64,000 bases of DNA from CALXOJ01 sp034120015 (GCA_034120015.1 JAXEIF010000029.1:124001-188000), one strand, 5' to 3'. Counted from the stretch's first letter, positions 1-7,932 are shown. Numbers and translations are program-made. The notes: generated by a model from the sequence alone, not told the origin.

Positions 1-236
1 ATTTTTTCCATTTTCTTGATCAGGCGGTATCCGCGGAAACCGCCGCAAAGTTAAAAGAAGTCTTTGAAACGGCTCCGGAAGGGGCGTCTCCCGGATTTTA
101 CCTGCCGTATACAGCAGCGGAAAACCCTTCGGTCGTTCTGAAAGAAATCAACGCCGCCTTTCTGAACACTGTGTGGGGGAAAGCCGTTTCTTTTTCCGAT
201 AATATCGCACTTCCGTCCGGAACCGGTCTTGACTGA
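1..236 (+). CDS. 3' end of an unidentified protein (5' end outside window)
   Basis: The third forward frame is open from the window edge to a TGA at 234-236 and gives about 77 residues ending in PSGTGLD. Codon use (GCC, CCG, GAA rich) matches the neighbouring genes, so this looks like a true C-terminus and not chance. I see no diagnostic motif. The piece reads as a mixed helical segment (DQAVSAETAAKLKEVFETA) followed by a Trp-containing tail (LNTVWGKAVSFSD). Only about ten bases separate its stop from the repeat array that starts the next gene, so the two may be cotranscribed. No function is assigned. Confidence 0.6.
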   Translation, partial: FFHFLDQAVSAETAAKLKEVFETAPEGASPGFYLPYTAAENPSVVLKEINAAFLNTVWGKAVSFSDNIALPSGTGLD

Positions 237-246
237 AAAGAAAAAA

Positions 247-354
247 GGAGAATCAAATGAGAAAGGAGAACCAAATGAGAAAGGAGAACCAAATGAGAAA
301 GGAGAATCAAATGAGAAAGGAGAATCAAATGAGAAAGGAGAATCAAATGAGAAG
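247..354 (+). repeat. Six tandem 18-bp units, each a ribosome-binding site plus ATG
   Basis: The unit GGAGAAYCAAATGAGAAA occurs six times head to tail; the last copy ends AAG. Each copy holds a GGAG Shine-Dalgarno core six bases before an ATG, at 257, 275, 293, 311, 329 and 347. Because 18 is a multiple of three, all six ATGs share one frame and upstream starts only add MRKENQ repeats in front of the lipoprotein signal peptide. Copies 2 and 3 have C and the others T at the variable base. The structure is directly visible. That it changes copy number or affects expression is inference. Confidence 0.95.
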
Positions 355-1443
355 AATCGGAATGATTATACAGGCGGTTTTGATACTTATCCTGTCTTCC
401 TGCTACAGGGGAGAAGGGGGCACTTTTGGCTACGGAAGCGACGGCGAAGGCGGAGTCATCATTAAAAATGCGATTGTGACAGGCGACTCGCTGGTGATTC
501 CGTCGGAAATCAACGGTAAACCGGTGACAGGTATCGGGTACGAATGTTTTTCAAAGAGGCCGGGATAAAAAGTATTGTCATTCCCGGTTCCGTAAAAGTG
601 ATCGGGGAGAGGGCTTTTGGGTCGTGTACCTCTGTGGAGTCGCTGACCATTGAGGACGGGGTAGAAAAAATCGAAAGTTGGGCTTTCCATAGAGTGCCCA
701 TTAAAGAATTGGTCATTCCCGGATCCGTTTCCGAAATCGGAAAGTGGGCCTTTGATGAATGTGAGAATTTGGAAAAAATAACCATATTGCCCGGAAAGTT
801 AAAGGAATTTCCCATGGCTTTCTTGGGATTGACTTTCAAAGAGGTCATTTTTCCCGAAAATATTGAAAGCGTCGACCTGGTCTGGTCTTCCGACGCCCGG
901 GTTGTTTATAATCCGGTGAATATAAGAGCTCCGCTCTTCTCGGGGGCCATCCGGTCGGACGGGCCTGTCGTTGTCGATCCGCGCTACCCATTCGCCTATA
1001 CCGGAAGGCTGTACTATTCCGACGAGGTTTATTTACAGTGGGAGCATGAGAATCCGTGGGATTTGTATGAACGCACTGTTGAAAATGTATTTTTTGAGCC
1101 TCGGACCTCGTCGATGCCGGGGGAGAAGGAGTATGAAGGTTTTCTGGAGTACGGAGGCGGAAATGCTTTGACGGATATATACCGCGATAACCTGACCTAT
1201 TCTCAGTATATAAGAGAGCAGCAAGACAGTACGCAGAACAGATTTTATTTACAACTGGCGGAAACAGGCGCGCCGCTCACTTTTTATGTTCCGAATGAGA
1301 CTGCCAAAATGGTGATGGATAATAGAAAGAAGGAAATTCTTCAGTTTACTCCGGAGCAGGCTCGTGCGCTTTGCGGTGATCCTACTCTGGATTTTGCCAA
1401 GACTCTTAATCTTCAGGTGGTTGTCAGGAAATACGGTGAGTGA
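347..1443 (+). pseudogene. BspA-type leucine-rich-repeat lipoprotein, frameshifted
   Basis: The last ATG of the repeat array (347) opens MRRIGMIIQAVLILILSSC, a lipoprotein signal peptide with a C-terminal lipobox Cys. The mature part begins a BspA/LRR_5 repeat domain but stops at 566-568. The -1 frame, open through 1443, continues it: IKSIVIPGSV, IGERAFGSC, IKELVIPGSV and similar units follow, then a non-repetitive C-terminal part of about 170 residues. The frames meet at a run of five T (547-551). Aligning the broken unit (CF-KEAGIKSIVIP) with the next one (AF-HRVPIKELVIP) fits best if the run was once three T, so two extra T is the simplest lesion. Such proteins are surface adhesins or binding proteins in other treponemes and Bacteroidetes. 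It could be a real pseudogene, a strain-variable gene or an assembly error. A terminator follows the stop. Confidence 0.8.
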
Positions 1444-1465
1444 CGCTGTCTGTCCGCCGGAAAAC

Positions 1466-1494
1466 AAAAAGGTCTCCTTTTCGGAGACCTTTTT
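1466..1494. terminator. Bidirectional intrinsic terminator
   Basis: A 7-bp stem GGTCTCC/GGAGACC (1471-1477 with 1483-1489) closes a TTTTC loop. It is flanked by five A upstream and six T downstream, so it can act on either strand. It separates the LRR lipoprotein from the tRNA on the other strand. Confidence 0.85.
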
Positions 1495-1578
1495 TGCCGG
1501 TGAACGGACTTGAACCGTTACAGGCGTGAACCCGGCAGATTTTGAGTCTGCTGTGTCTACCAATTTCACCACACCGGC
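1495..1578 (-). tRNA. tRNA-Leu (anticodon CAA)
   Basis: Reading the minus strand, the acceptor stem GCCGGTG (1578-1572) pairs with CACCGGC (1502-1496) and is followed by discriminator A at 1495. The D arm carries GGTAGAC, the anticodon arm is GCAGA-CTCAAAA-TCTGC with CAA at the anticodon positions, a variable arm follows, and the T arm contains GGTTCAAGTCC. The long variable arm is typical of class II tRNAs such as Leu. CCA is not encoded. It reads UUG codons. Confidence 0.93.
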
Positions 1579-1614
1579 TTTCTCTGCTGATAGTAGCGGA
1601 AAATCGATGAAATG

Positions 1615-2625
1615 TCAAGCTTGCGGATCATTTTTTGCCGCATCGAATGCAAATTCGAACACGCTTTTTTCCGGAATAAACGGTTTGCAGCGGTTCAGGT
1701 TCAGTCGGCGTGCCGTCAATTCAATCGCACTTTCGCTGTTGCCGGCGGCTGTCGGACAGCCGTAAAAGGCGGCGGTCTCTTCAAAAGCTTTCAGCGGTAT
1801 CATGCCGACCGGTTCGCAGCCGTCGACGGACAAACCTTCTTTGGCGCATTCTTCTTTGACGGCTTCATAAAAACGGCCCATGCCGGTTTGGCGGTAATCG
1901 AAGAGGTTGGCGGTCATCTGGCACATGCCGAAGTCGCTGCTGAACCACGGTTTGGCCTGAACGGCGGGCAGCCGTCCGGGAGTTTTTCCGTCGCCGGAAC
2001 TGCGTAACCGTTTGGCTATGGCGTTCAGCCGCGGCAGCAGATCCTCTCCTCCGGGGATGTTGACGTTAAACGCCAGCATAAACGCCCGCGCCCCGACCGC
2101 GCAGGCTCCGAAGCGGGGATTAAAAACCGCCGGGCCGCTGTCGGGCAAAAAACCGGAAGCAATGCGGGCGGCCAATCCTTCGTATTCGCCGCGGCGGAGA
2201 AACGGCAGCCGCCGTCTTTCGCTGCAGGCGGCCGATTCGGCGTACAGGTAAACCGGCAGCCGCAGTTGCGTGCCGATGCGGTCGGCCAGCTGACGGGAAA
2301 GGGTAACGGCTTCTGCCATGGAAATTCCCCGAACGGGAATCAGCGGAATCACATCAGCGGCACCGATTCGCGCATGGGTGCCGCTGTGGCGGCTCATGTC
2401 GATGAGTGAGGCGGCGGTTTCGGTGACACGGAATGCGGCTTCGCAGACGGCCGCCGGTTTGCCGGCAAAAGTGAGCACCGTGCGGTTGGCGTCGCGGTGA
2501 CTGTCGCGGTGAAGGACCCGAACGCCGGGAAGGGCAGCGGCGCGGGTGACGGCATCGATAACGGAAAAATTCCGGCCTTCGCTGAAGTTGGGAACGCATT
2601 CCAAAATTTCGGGAAAATAATTCAT
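1615..2625 (-). CDS. Glutamate formimidoyltransferase
   Basis: 336 residues from the ATG at 2625, giving MNYFPEILECVPNFSEGRN; the reading frame runs further upstream but this start matches the conserved N-terminus of the family. The formiminotransferase domain moves a formimino group from N-formimino-glutamate to tetrahydrofolate, the last step of one histidine degradation route. The signature RHSGTHARIGAADVIPL is present, with His84 in the position of the known catalytic His of the pig enzyme. Length fits the single-domain bacterial form; no cyclodeaminase domain is fused. No other histidine-utilisation gene lies nearby. A TACAAT box on the minus strand (2636-2631) lies five bases before the ATG and no Shine-Dalgarno is visible, so the message may be leaderless. 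High confidence in the family, moderate in the pathway. Confidence 0.85.
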   Translation of the reverse strand: MNYFPEILECVPNFSEGRNFSVIDAVTRAAALPGVRVLHRDSHRDANRTVLTFAGKPAAVCEAAFRVTETAASLIDMSRHSGTHARIGAADVIPLIPVRGISMAEAVTLSRQLADRIGTQLRLPVYLYAESAACSERRRLPFLRRGEYEGLAARIASGFLPDSGPAVFNPRFGACAVGARAFMLAFNVNIPGGEDLLPRLNAIAKRLRSSGDGKTPGRLPAVQAKPWFSSDFGMCQMTANLFDYRQTGMGRFYEAVKEECAKEGLSVDGCEPVGMIPLKAFEETAAFYGCPTAAGNSESAIELTARRLNLNRCKPFIPEKSVFEFAFDAAKNDPQA

Positions 2626-2665
2626 ATCCGATTGTAACATTAATCCCGAAAATGGAAAAGAACTC

Positions 2666-2694
2666 TTGATTTTATTCTTCGGATTGTGTATACT
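2666..2694 (+). promoter_or_regulatory. Sigma-70 promoter for the zinc-ribbon/rpsT genes
   Basis: TTGATT (2666-2671), 17-base spacer, TATACT (2689-2694). Transcription would start near 2701, leaving about 30 bases of leader with a GGAG at 2721-2724 before the ATG at 2732. Confidence 0.75.
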
Positions 2695-2731
2695 GCCTAA
2701 GATAAATTTTAATATATTAAGGAGATCGGAT

Positions 2732-2902
2732 ATGGCGCAGGCTTCGAAAAACTCTCGTGTCGGTTCCAATACCCATAAATTTGCCTGTCCTTGCGGCGGC
2801 GAAGTCAAAATGAGAACATTGTTCAGAAACGGGAAAGCCCAAAACGTGGCTGTTTGTGAAAAGTGCAACCGTCAGGAACGGCGGCCGAAAGATTTCAAAT
2901 AA
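2732..2902 (+). CDS. Small zinc-ribbon protein upstream of rpsT
   Basis: 56 residues from ATG 2732, chosen because AAGGAG lies at a good distance upstream; the longer frame from 2666 lacks a ribosome-binding site. The protein is basic and carries a CPCGG motif, then CEKCN about twenty residues later, an arrangement that would bind one zinc. It begins MAQASKNSRVGSNTHKF and ends RRPKDFK. It resembles small zinc-ribbon ribosomal-type proteins (L33/L31-like), but I do not recognise it as a named one. It lies just before rpsT and shares its promoter, which suggests a role tied to translation. Function unknown. Confidence 0.75.
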   Translation: MAQASKNSRVGSNTHKFACPCGGEVKMRTLFRNGKAQNVAVCEKCNRQERRPKDFK

Positions 2903-2925
2903 AATTTTAAGCGGAGGACAGATCT

Positions 2926-3189
2926 TTGGCTAACAATAAATCTTCAAAAAAAAGAATCAGACAAATCGAACGGAGAACGCTTCGGAACCGTATGACAAAA
3001 AGTGCCGTTCGTACTGCAATGAAAAAAGTGACGGCTGCGATTGCCGCACGTGATAAAGACGGCGCTTTGGCTCAGTTCAAGGTTTTTGAAAAAATGATTG
3101 ATACTGCCGAAGGAAAAGGGGTTTTCCACTCCAATATGGCAGCCCGAAAGAAATCGCGCCTGTTGGGTCAGATTTCCAAGATTCAGTAA
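2926..3189 (+). CDS. rpsT: 30S ribosomal protein S20
   Basis: 87 residues starting with TTG at 2926, eight bases after a strong GGAGG. The sequence MANNKSSKKRIRQ, then RNRMTKSAVRTAMKKV and a C-terminal MAARKKSRL are typical of S20, a helical-bundle protein that binds 16S rRNA. Length matches the family. It follows the zinc-ribbon gene by 23 bases and is followed by an intrinsic terminator that partly insulates it from the HU gene. The TTG start is one of three in this cluster (also HU and surE). In E. coli rpsT also has a weak start codon used in autoregulation; a parallel here is only inference. Confidence 0.95.
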   Translation: MANNKSSKKRIRQIERRTLRNRMTKSAVRTAMKKVTAAIAARDKDGALAQFKVFEKMIDTAEGKGVFHSNMAARKKSRLLGQISKIQ

Positions 3190-3194
3190 CGTTC

Positions 3195-3225
3195 AAAAAT
3201 ATCCGATTCGTCGGATATTTTTTTT
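3195..3225 (+). terminator. Intrinsic terminator with UUCG tetraloop after rpsT
   Basis: A 12-bp stem (3195-3206 with 3211-3222) capped by TTCG, with a T run continuing through 3225. It lies only 15 bases before the HU start, so HU expression probably relies on readthrough or on its own start site. Confidence 0.85.
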
Positions 3226-3239
3226 CATAGGGGGCCGTT

Positions 3240-3563
3240 TTGGGCGATCAGGAAAAAAAATCTGTTGAGAAAGTGACCAAAGCGGATCTTGTCGATCGTA
3301 TTTGGAACAGCGGGACATTTCCCGGAAAAAAGTCGGAACTTTTGCGCGTTGTCGATTCGTTCTTAAACGAGCTGAAAGAAGCCGTTGCCGCCGGTTCGGT
3401 GATTGAGTTACGCGGATTGGGGACTTTTGAGGTCAAGTGCCGCAAAGGCCGCGATCGGGCGCGAAATCCGAAAACCGGAGAAACGGTCAGTGTCGAAAAT
3501 CACGGTGTGGCTGTTTTTCGTCCGGGAAAAGAGCTGAAAGCCCGTGTCTGGGATATAAAATAA
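3240..3563 (+). CDS. HU/IHF-family DNA-binding protein
   Basis: 107 residues from TTG 3240, with GGGGG about seven bases upstream. The fold is recognisable: after a short charged N-terminal extension (about 12 residues) come KADLVDRIW, the helix region, then IELRGLGTFEVK and the DNA-gripping arm signature RNPKTGE, ending in FRPGKELKARV. HU/IHF dimers bend DNA and compact the nucleoid. The protein is slightly longer than E. coli HU (90 aa) because of the N-terminal extension. The next gene, lnt, begins at the base after its stop, so the two are translated from one message. HU versus IHF subtype cannot be settled by eye. Confidence 0.92.
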   Translation: MGDQEKKSVEKVTKADLVDRIWNSGTFPGKKSELLRVVDSFLNELKEAVAAGSVIELRGLGTFEVKCRKGRDRARNPKTGETVSVENHGVAVFRPGKELKARVWDIK

Positions 3564-5255
3564 ATGAATGCGGTCCGGCAGGGGCGGAATGCGGCGGCGG
3601 CAGCGGTATCGCCGCTGTTGCTTTTTTTGGCGTTTCCCAATCCGCTGTTCGAACGCGGACTGCCGTTTTTTACCGTTTTCGGTCTTTTCCCGCTTTTTTA
3701 TCTTTTACTGAATGCGGGCAAATCCCGCTATTTCTGGGTGCCTGTTGCGGGCGTTTTTACCTATCTTTTTGTTCATTTCTGGCTTTATACTTTTAATCCT
3801 CTGGCAATGATTTTTGTCTGTACCGTTATGGGGATTGCTTATCTGCTGTTTGCGGTCTACGTATCGGTTGTCCGCCGCTGTTTCGGTGAAAACGCCTATC
3901 TTCCCGCCGCTGCCGGGTTTACGGTATTTGAATATTTGAAAACCGTCGGTTTTCTGGCATTTCCCTACGGGATTTCGGGTTATTCCCAGTATTCGGTACC
4001 GGGGATGCGGGATATTGCTTCCGTTTTCGGGGTTTTCGGAGTTTCGTTTTGTCTGATTTTTCCGGCGGCATTTTTTGCGGCGGTGGCAGGAATGCCGGGG
4101 CGGGCAGAAGCGGCGGCCTTTATTTACCGTCAACGGCGACGGCTGACTGCGTTCGTGCTGTTGTTTTCTTTTATGATAATAGCAGGAACCGTTCATACGT
4201 CGACGATCAAGCCTCTTTCCGGGAAAATGCCGTCGGAGGATTGTCCGGCATCTGTCCGGATTTTGGCTGTGCAGCATTCGGGAGATACATGGACCGGCGG
4301 TTTGCCTGCTTACCGGCGCAATTACGAAATTCTGAAACATCTGACAGACCGGGCTCTGGCGGAAAACGAAACGGCCGGTCGGGCACCGTATGATATGGTG
4401 ATCTGGCCGGAAACGGCTTTCGTTCCCGGTATCGAATGGCACAGCCGTTACAACACGTCTTACGAGTCAAAGGAGCTCACGGAACAGTTTTTGGCGTGGG
4501 CCGAAACGGTTCCCGGAATTCTGATTACCGGTAACAGCGAGAGTTGTCTGGCCGATCCGCAGAAACCGCCGGTTGTCTACGATGCCGACGGAAACGGCTT
4601 CCTGAACCGTTATTCGTATAATGCGGCAGTCGTGCTTGAGCGCGGGCACATCAAAGGAACTTACAGAAAGCGGCATCTGGTTCCGGTTGTCGAAGATTTT
4701 CCGTGGAAGGAGACTTTTCCGGGAATTGTCCGGTTTTTGGAAGCGCATGGTTGCCAGTTATGGACACCGGGTGAGGAAGCGGTTCTATTTAAAAGTATTT
4801 CGGGAGTTCCTTTTTCGGTAAATATCTGCTATGAGGATGTTTTTTCGGAAATCGCAAGGCAGGATGTTCGCAACGGACCGCGTCTGATGATTAATCTGAC
4901 CAACGATTCGTGGTCGGGAACCAATGCCGCCCAAATGCAGCATCTGGCGATTGCCGTTTTTCGTTCGCTGGAAACGGGAATTCCGACGGTTCGGGCGACC
5001 AATTCCGGAATAACGGCTGTCATACTGCCGAACGGAACGGTTGCGGCGGAAGCTGATCCGTTTGTTAAAACAGTATTGAGTGCCGATGTCCCGCTTTACG
5101 CACCGGCGCCTGCGGCGAATGCCTTTGTTCTGCGCGATACTTTTCCGATTTTGCTGGCTGTATTGTCGGCTGCGGCATTGGTGTTTCAAATTTTAAGAAT
5201 AAGGAAATTTTCCGCGGAGAGCAGGCGGAACGGAAAACTTGTCAAAAAAAGATAA
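3564..5255 (+). CDS. lnt: Apolipoprotein N-acyltransferase
   Basis: 563 residues. The first 215 or so form several membrane helices; the C-terminal half is a carbon-nitrogen hydrolase domain facing the periplasm, and a final helix (about 525-545) anchors the end. The catalytic triad is visible: Glu283 in WPETAF, Lys369 in GTYRKRHLVP and Cys422 in NICYEDV. Lnt adds the third acyl chain to the N-terminal Cys of lipoproteins. This fits the many lipoproteins encoded in this window (LRR, ceramidase, fucosidases and the 42.7-50.3 kb cluster). ATG 3564 abuts the HU stop. The last codons overlap a promoter-like sequence for the bactofilin gene. Confidence 0.93.
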   Translation: MNAVRQGRNAAAAAVSPLLLFLAFPNPLFERGLPFFTVFGLFPLFYLLLNAGKSRYFWVPVAGVFTYLFVHFWLYTFNPLAMIFVCTVMGIAYLLFAVYVSVVRRCFGENAYLPAAAGFTVFEYLKTVGFLAFPYGISGYSQYSVPGMRDIASVFGVFGVSFCLIFPAAFFAAVAGMPGRAEAAAFIYRQRRRLTAFVLLFSFMIIAGTVHTSTIKPLSGKMPSEDCPASVRILAVQHSGDTWTGGLPAYRRNYEILKHLTDRALAENETAGRAPYDMVIWPETAFVPGIEWHSRYNTSYESKELTEQFLAWAETVPGILITGNSESCLADPQKPPVVYDADGNGFLNRYSYNAAVVLERGHIKGTYRKRHLVPVVEDFPWKETFPGIVRFLEAHGCQLWTPGEEAVLFKSISGVPFSVNICYEDVFSEIARQDVRNGPRLMINLTNDSWSGTNAAQMQHLAIAVFRSLETGIPTVRATNSGITAVILPNGTVAAEADPFVKTVLSADVPLYAPAPAANAFVLRDTFPILLAVLSAAALVFQILRIRKFSAESRRNGKLVKKR

Positions 5256-5267
5256 GTGTGATAAATT
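5239..5267 (+). promoter_or_regulatory. Possible promoter for the bactofilin gene
   Basis: TTGTCA (5239-5244), 17-base spacer, TAAATT (5262-5267), inside the end of lnt. The -10 is imperfect. A start near 5274 would leave a very short leader, ending at a GAGAGG ribosome-binding site. Confidence 0.4.
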
Positions 5268-5283
5268 GGAAAGAGAGGTAATT

Positions 5284-5688
5284 ATGTCCGCATCGATTCG
5301 TAATACAAAAATCGTAACAACATTGGCGGAGGGAACATTCTTTGACGGTGATTTTCGATTTTCTTCCGCAATGAAAATCAAAGGCAAAGTCAGAGGTTCG
5401 ATTTCCTGCGACGGATTTTTATATATTGACGAGGGAGCCGAAGTGACAGCCGATATTTCCGCAAAGTCGATGGTTGTTGCCGGTAAGGTAAACGGTAATA
5501 TTAATGTTTCCGATTCTCTGGACTTAATGCCGACGGCGCGAATTAAAGGTGATATCAGAACATCGAGATTGAGAATCGATGACGGCGTCGAATTAATCGG
5601 GAATTGCGAGATGCTGAAGCCGAGCGCCGTCGATATCGATATTTTTTCGGCTCCCGCCGATAAAATTAAAGCGGCACTCAGATCGTAA
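5284..5688 (+). CDS. Bactofilin (polymer-forming cytoskeletal protein)
   Basis: 134 residues from ATG 5284; this start is preferred over an in-frame TTG at 5239 because GAGAGG lies just upstream. The central part is a right-handed beta-helix with regularly spaced hydrophobic turns (FDGDFRFSSAMKIKGKVRG, VTADISAKSMVVAGKVNG, ARIKGDIRTSRLRI), flanked by short tails, as in the bactofilin/DUF583 family. Bactofilins form filaments under the inner membrane and help set cell shape; in spirochaetes they have been linked to helical form. It sits between lnt and pncC, and its TAA shares its last A with the ATG of pncC, so the two are translationally coupled. Confidence 0.88.
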   Translation: MSASIRNTKIVTTLAEGTFFDGDFRFSSAMKIKGKVRGSISCDGFLYIDEGAEVTADISAKSMVVAGKVNGNINVSDSLDLMPTARIKGDIRTSRLRIDDGVELIGNCEMLKPSAVDIDIFSAPADKIKAALRS

Positions 5689-6185
5689 TGTTTTCTTTTA
5701 ATATACCGGAAGAAATTATGAATGAGGCCCAAACGGTACTGGGGCTTTTTCGTGAGAGAGGTATAACGGCCGCTTTGGCCGAATCGTGTACCGGCGGATT
5801 GTGTGCAGCTGCCCTTACCGAGATTCCGGGGGCGTCTTCGGTTCTCCTGTGCGGGTACACGGTTTATTCAAACGAAGCCAAGCAGCGGGATTTGGATGTT
5901 TCTGCGGAAACGCTGATGCGCTGCGGTGCCGTTTCTGAGGAAACCGTTGCGGAAATGCTGCAGGGTTTATTGAACAAAACGGGGTGTGCTGTTGCCGGCG
6001 CCGTTTCCGGCATTGCGGGACCGGACGGCGGGACACCCGAAAAGCCGGTCGGGACGGTTTATATCGGTACGGCATCGGCGGGCGGATGTTGTATCGAAAG
6101 ATACTGTTTTGAGGGAGACCGAAGTGCGGTTCGGCGGCTGTCTGCGAAAGCGCTCTTTCGTATGCTGGTCAAACAGATCTATTGA
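5688..6185 (+). CDS. pncC: Nicotinamide-nucleotide amidase (CinA C-terminal domain)
   Basis: 165 residues, the stand-alone CinA_C form. Motifs: LAESCTGG near residue 31, then VSGIAGPDGGTPEKPVG, both hallmarks of the PncC deamidase that converts NMN to nicotinate mononucleotide in the pyridine-nucleotide salvage cycle. It lacks the N-terminal COG1058 domain of full CinA. ATG 5688 overlaps the bactofilin stop by one base; an alternative ATG at 5718 would remove ten residues but lies closer to the family N-terminus. Its own stop codon is embedded in the -35 box of the rho promoter. Confidence 0.88.
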   Translation: MFSFNIPEEIMNEAQTVLGLFRERGITAALAESCTGGLCAAALTEIPGASSVLLCGYTVYSNEAKQRDLDVSAETLMRCGAVSEETVAEMLQGLLNKTGCAVAGAVSGIAGPDGGTPEKPVGTVYIGTASAGGCCIERYCFEGDRSAVRRLSAKALFRMLVKQIY

Positions 6186-6210
6186 CAGAGTTGCGGGTTT
6201 CACTTATAAT
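6182..6210 (+). promoter_or_regulatory. Perfect-consensus sigma-70 promoter for rho
   Basis: TTGACA (6182-6187), 17-base spacer, TATAAT (6205-6210). The -35 includes the TGA stop of pncC. A start near 6217 gives a leader of about 84 bases before the rho ATG, room for the autoregulation known for rho in other bacteria. Confidence 0.88.
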
Positions 6211-6300
6211 AAAACCGTCAGTCGATTCATTCATTAAAATAAAATAATTTTCAGATTACCGTTCATACAGAATTCAACAGAATACGAGGAATTTTTTATT

Positions 6301-7932
6301 ATGGAAGAAAACCGGTCCGAATCGGAACAGGGAAATTTGTTTTCGGAACAGGAGTCTCAACCCGAAGTCAAAAAGAAAGTCACAGTAAAAACGCGACCTG
6401 TTAAGGTCAAGACCGCGGAAACCGTTGCGGAAAGCCCGTCCGTAGCGTCGGCCGCCGCCGAATCGGAAGTGCAGCCGGGTGAAGCAGCCGACAAGCCGCG
6501 ACATTCGATTGCCGTTAAGAAAAAAAAGCCGGTCAAATTTACCGTTTCGACCGAAACCGCACCTGTCAAAGAAAAACGGGAAATCAAAGAGCCGGTAGAA
6601 ACAGCGGATTTGCGCGAACAGGAAGATGCCGAATTTTCACCCGAAGATATGGCCGATCGGCCTTCCATCATTATCAACGAGCTGACGACAAAAGATTATT
6701 CCGAATTGAGAGAGATGGCCGAGTCGATGGGGGTTTCCCGTGAATCGCTGGCAAATATGAAAATTCAGGAAGTGATTTCCGAAATCCTGAAACAGCATAC
6801 GCTGAAAGGCGGTGTCATTCACGGCTACGGTTCACTGGAAATTCTTCCCGATAATTTCGGATTTTTGCGTCTGCCGCAAAACAGCTATCTGCCGGGGCCG
6901 GATGATATCTATGTTTCTCCCCATCAGATTCGTAAAATGAATCTGAGAACCGGGGATGTTGTCGGCGGTCTGGTCCGTTCACCGCGGCCGGGTGAAAAAT
7001 ATTTTGCTCTGCTTCAGGTAGAACATGTCAATTTCGGAAGTCCGGCGGCTGCCAAAACACGAATTCCGTTCGATAATCTGGTTCCGCTTTATCCGAATGA
7101 ACGGATTAATCTGGAGACGAAAAACGGCGATATATCGATGCGTGTTATTAATCTCTTTGCACCGATCGGAAAGGGACAGCGCAGTCTGATTGTGGCCCCG
7201 CCGAGAACGGGAAAAACCGTTCTTCTTCAGAAGATTGCAAATGCGATTACGGAAAATCATCCGGAAATCGATCTGATTGTCCTGCTGATTGACGAGCGAC
7301 CGGAAGAGGTAACCGATATGCGTCAGAATGTAAAGGGAGAAGTCATTGCTTCGACTTTTGACGAACAGGCGACGCGTCATTGTCAGGTTGCCGAAATGGT
7401 CATTGAAAAAGCCAAACGGCTTGTCGAGAACAACCGTGATGTGGTGATTCTTCTCGATTCGATTACGCGGTTGGCACGCGCCTATAACCAGACAGTGCCG
7501 GCTTCCGGTAAGATTCTTTCCGGCGGTGTCGATTCCAATGCGCTGCATAAACCGAAAAAGTTTTTCGGGGCGGCACGGAATGTTAAAAACGGCGGCAGTT
7601 TGACCATTATCGGGTCGGCTTTGATCGAAACGGGCAGCCGTATGGACGAAGTCATCTTTGAAGAGTTTAAAGGAACCGGTAATTCGGAAATCGTTCTCGA
7701 CAGACGGATGAGTGAACGGCGGATTTTCCCGGCTATCAGTGTTAAAAAATCGGGAACCCGGAAAGAAGATTTGCTGCTGACGGAAGAAGAGATGGCCAAA
7801 ATCTGGCTGCTGCGAAAAGTGCTCAATCCGATGGAAGATCTGGAAATCATGGAACTTCTGATCGAAAAAATGTCGAAAACAAAAGATAATGAGGCATTTT
7901 TACGCTCGATGAACGATGCGGCAGTTGATTAA
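6301..7932 (+). CDS. rho: Transcription termination factor Rho
   Basis: 543 residues, over 100 longer than E. coli Rho (419). The extra length is an N-terminal, low-complexity Lys/Glu/Val/Ala-rich region (about 1-125). It is followed by the Rho N-terminal helical domain (LTTKDYSELREMAESMGV), the cold-shock-like RNA-binding domain (GYGSLEILPDNFGFLR), and the RecA-type ATPase with Walker A APPRTGKT (Lys305) and Walker B VVILLDSITRLARAYN. Rho is a hexameric RNA helicase that ends untranslated transcripts. N-terminal insertions are known in several phyla and usually add RNA binding or self-assembly. The gene has its own consensus promoter and a weakly spaced GAGGA site before ATG 6301. Confidence 0.95.
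   Translation: MEENRSESEQGNLFSEQESQPEVKKKVTVKTRPVKVKTAETVAESPSVASAAAESEVQPGEAADKPRHSIAVKKKKPVKFTVSTETAPVKEKREIKEPVETADLREQEDAEFSPEDMADRPSIIINELTTKDYSELREMAESMGVSRESLANMKIQEVISEILKQHTLKGGVIHGYGSLEILPDNFGFLRLPQNSYLPGPDDIYVSPHQIRKMNLRTGDVVGGLVRSPRPGEKYFALLQVEHVNFGSPAAAKTRIPFDNLVPLYPNERINLETKNGDISMRVINLFAPIGKGQRSLIVAPPRTGKTVLLQKIANAITENHPEIDLIVLLIDERPEEVTDMRQNVKGEVIASTFDEQATRHCQVAEMVIEKAKRLVENNRDVVILLDSITRLARAYNQTVPASGKILSGGVDSNALHKPKKFFGAARNVKNGGSLTIIGSALIETGSRMDEVIFEEFKGTGNSEIVLDRRMSERRIFPAISVKKSGTRKEDLLLTEEEMAKIWLLRKVLNPMEDLEIMELLIEKMSKTKDNEAFLRSMNDAAVD

Noticed and set aside
247..354. Short direct repeats resembling a CRISPR or simple satellite
   Set aside because: The 18-bp units are contiguous with no spacers and each forms a ribosome-binding site and start codon; no cas genes are near.
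545..568. Programmed -1 frameshift to join the two LRR frames
   Set aside because: The zero-frame heptamer T TTT TCA does not allow proper re-pairing in the A site, and no downstream pairing structure is evident; a lesion or sequence error is simpler.
3705..4442. Open frame of 245 codons antisense to lnt
   Set aside because: Arg/His-rich nonsense translation typical of a shadow frame; lnt itself is certain.
6217..6300. Riboswitch in the rho leader
   Set aside because: The leader is A/T-rich with no stable pairing or known motif; a simple untranslated leader explains it.
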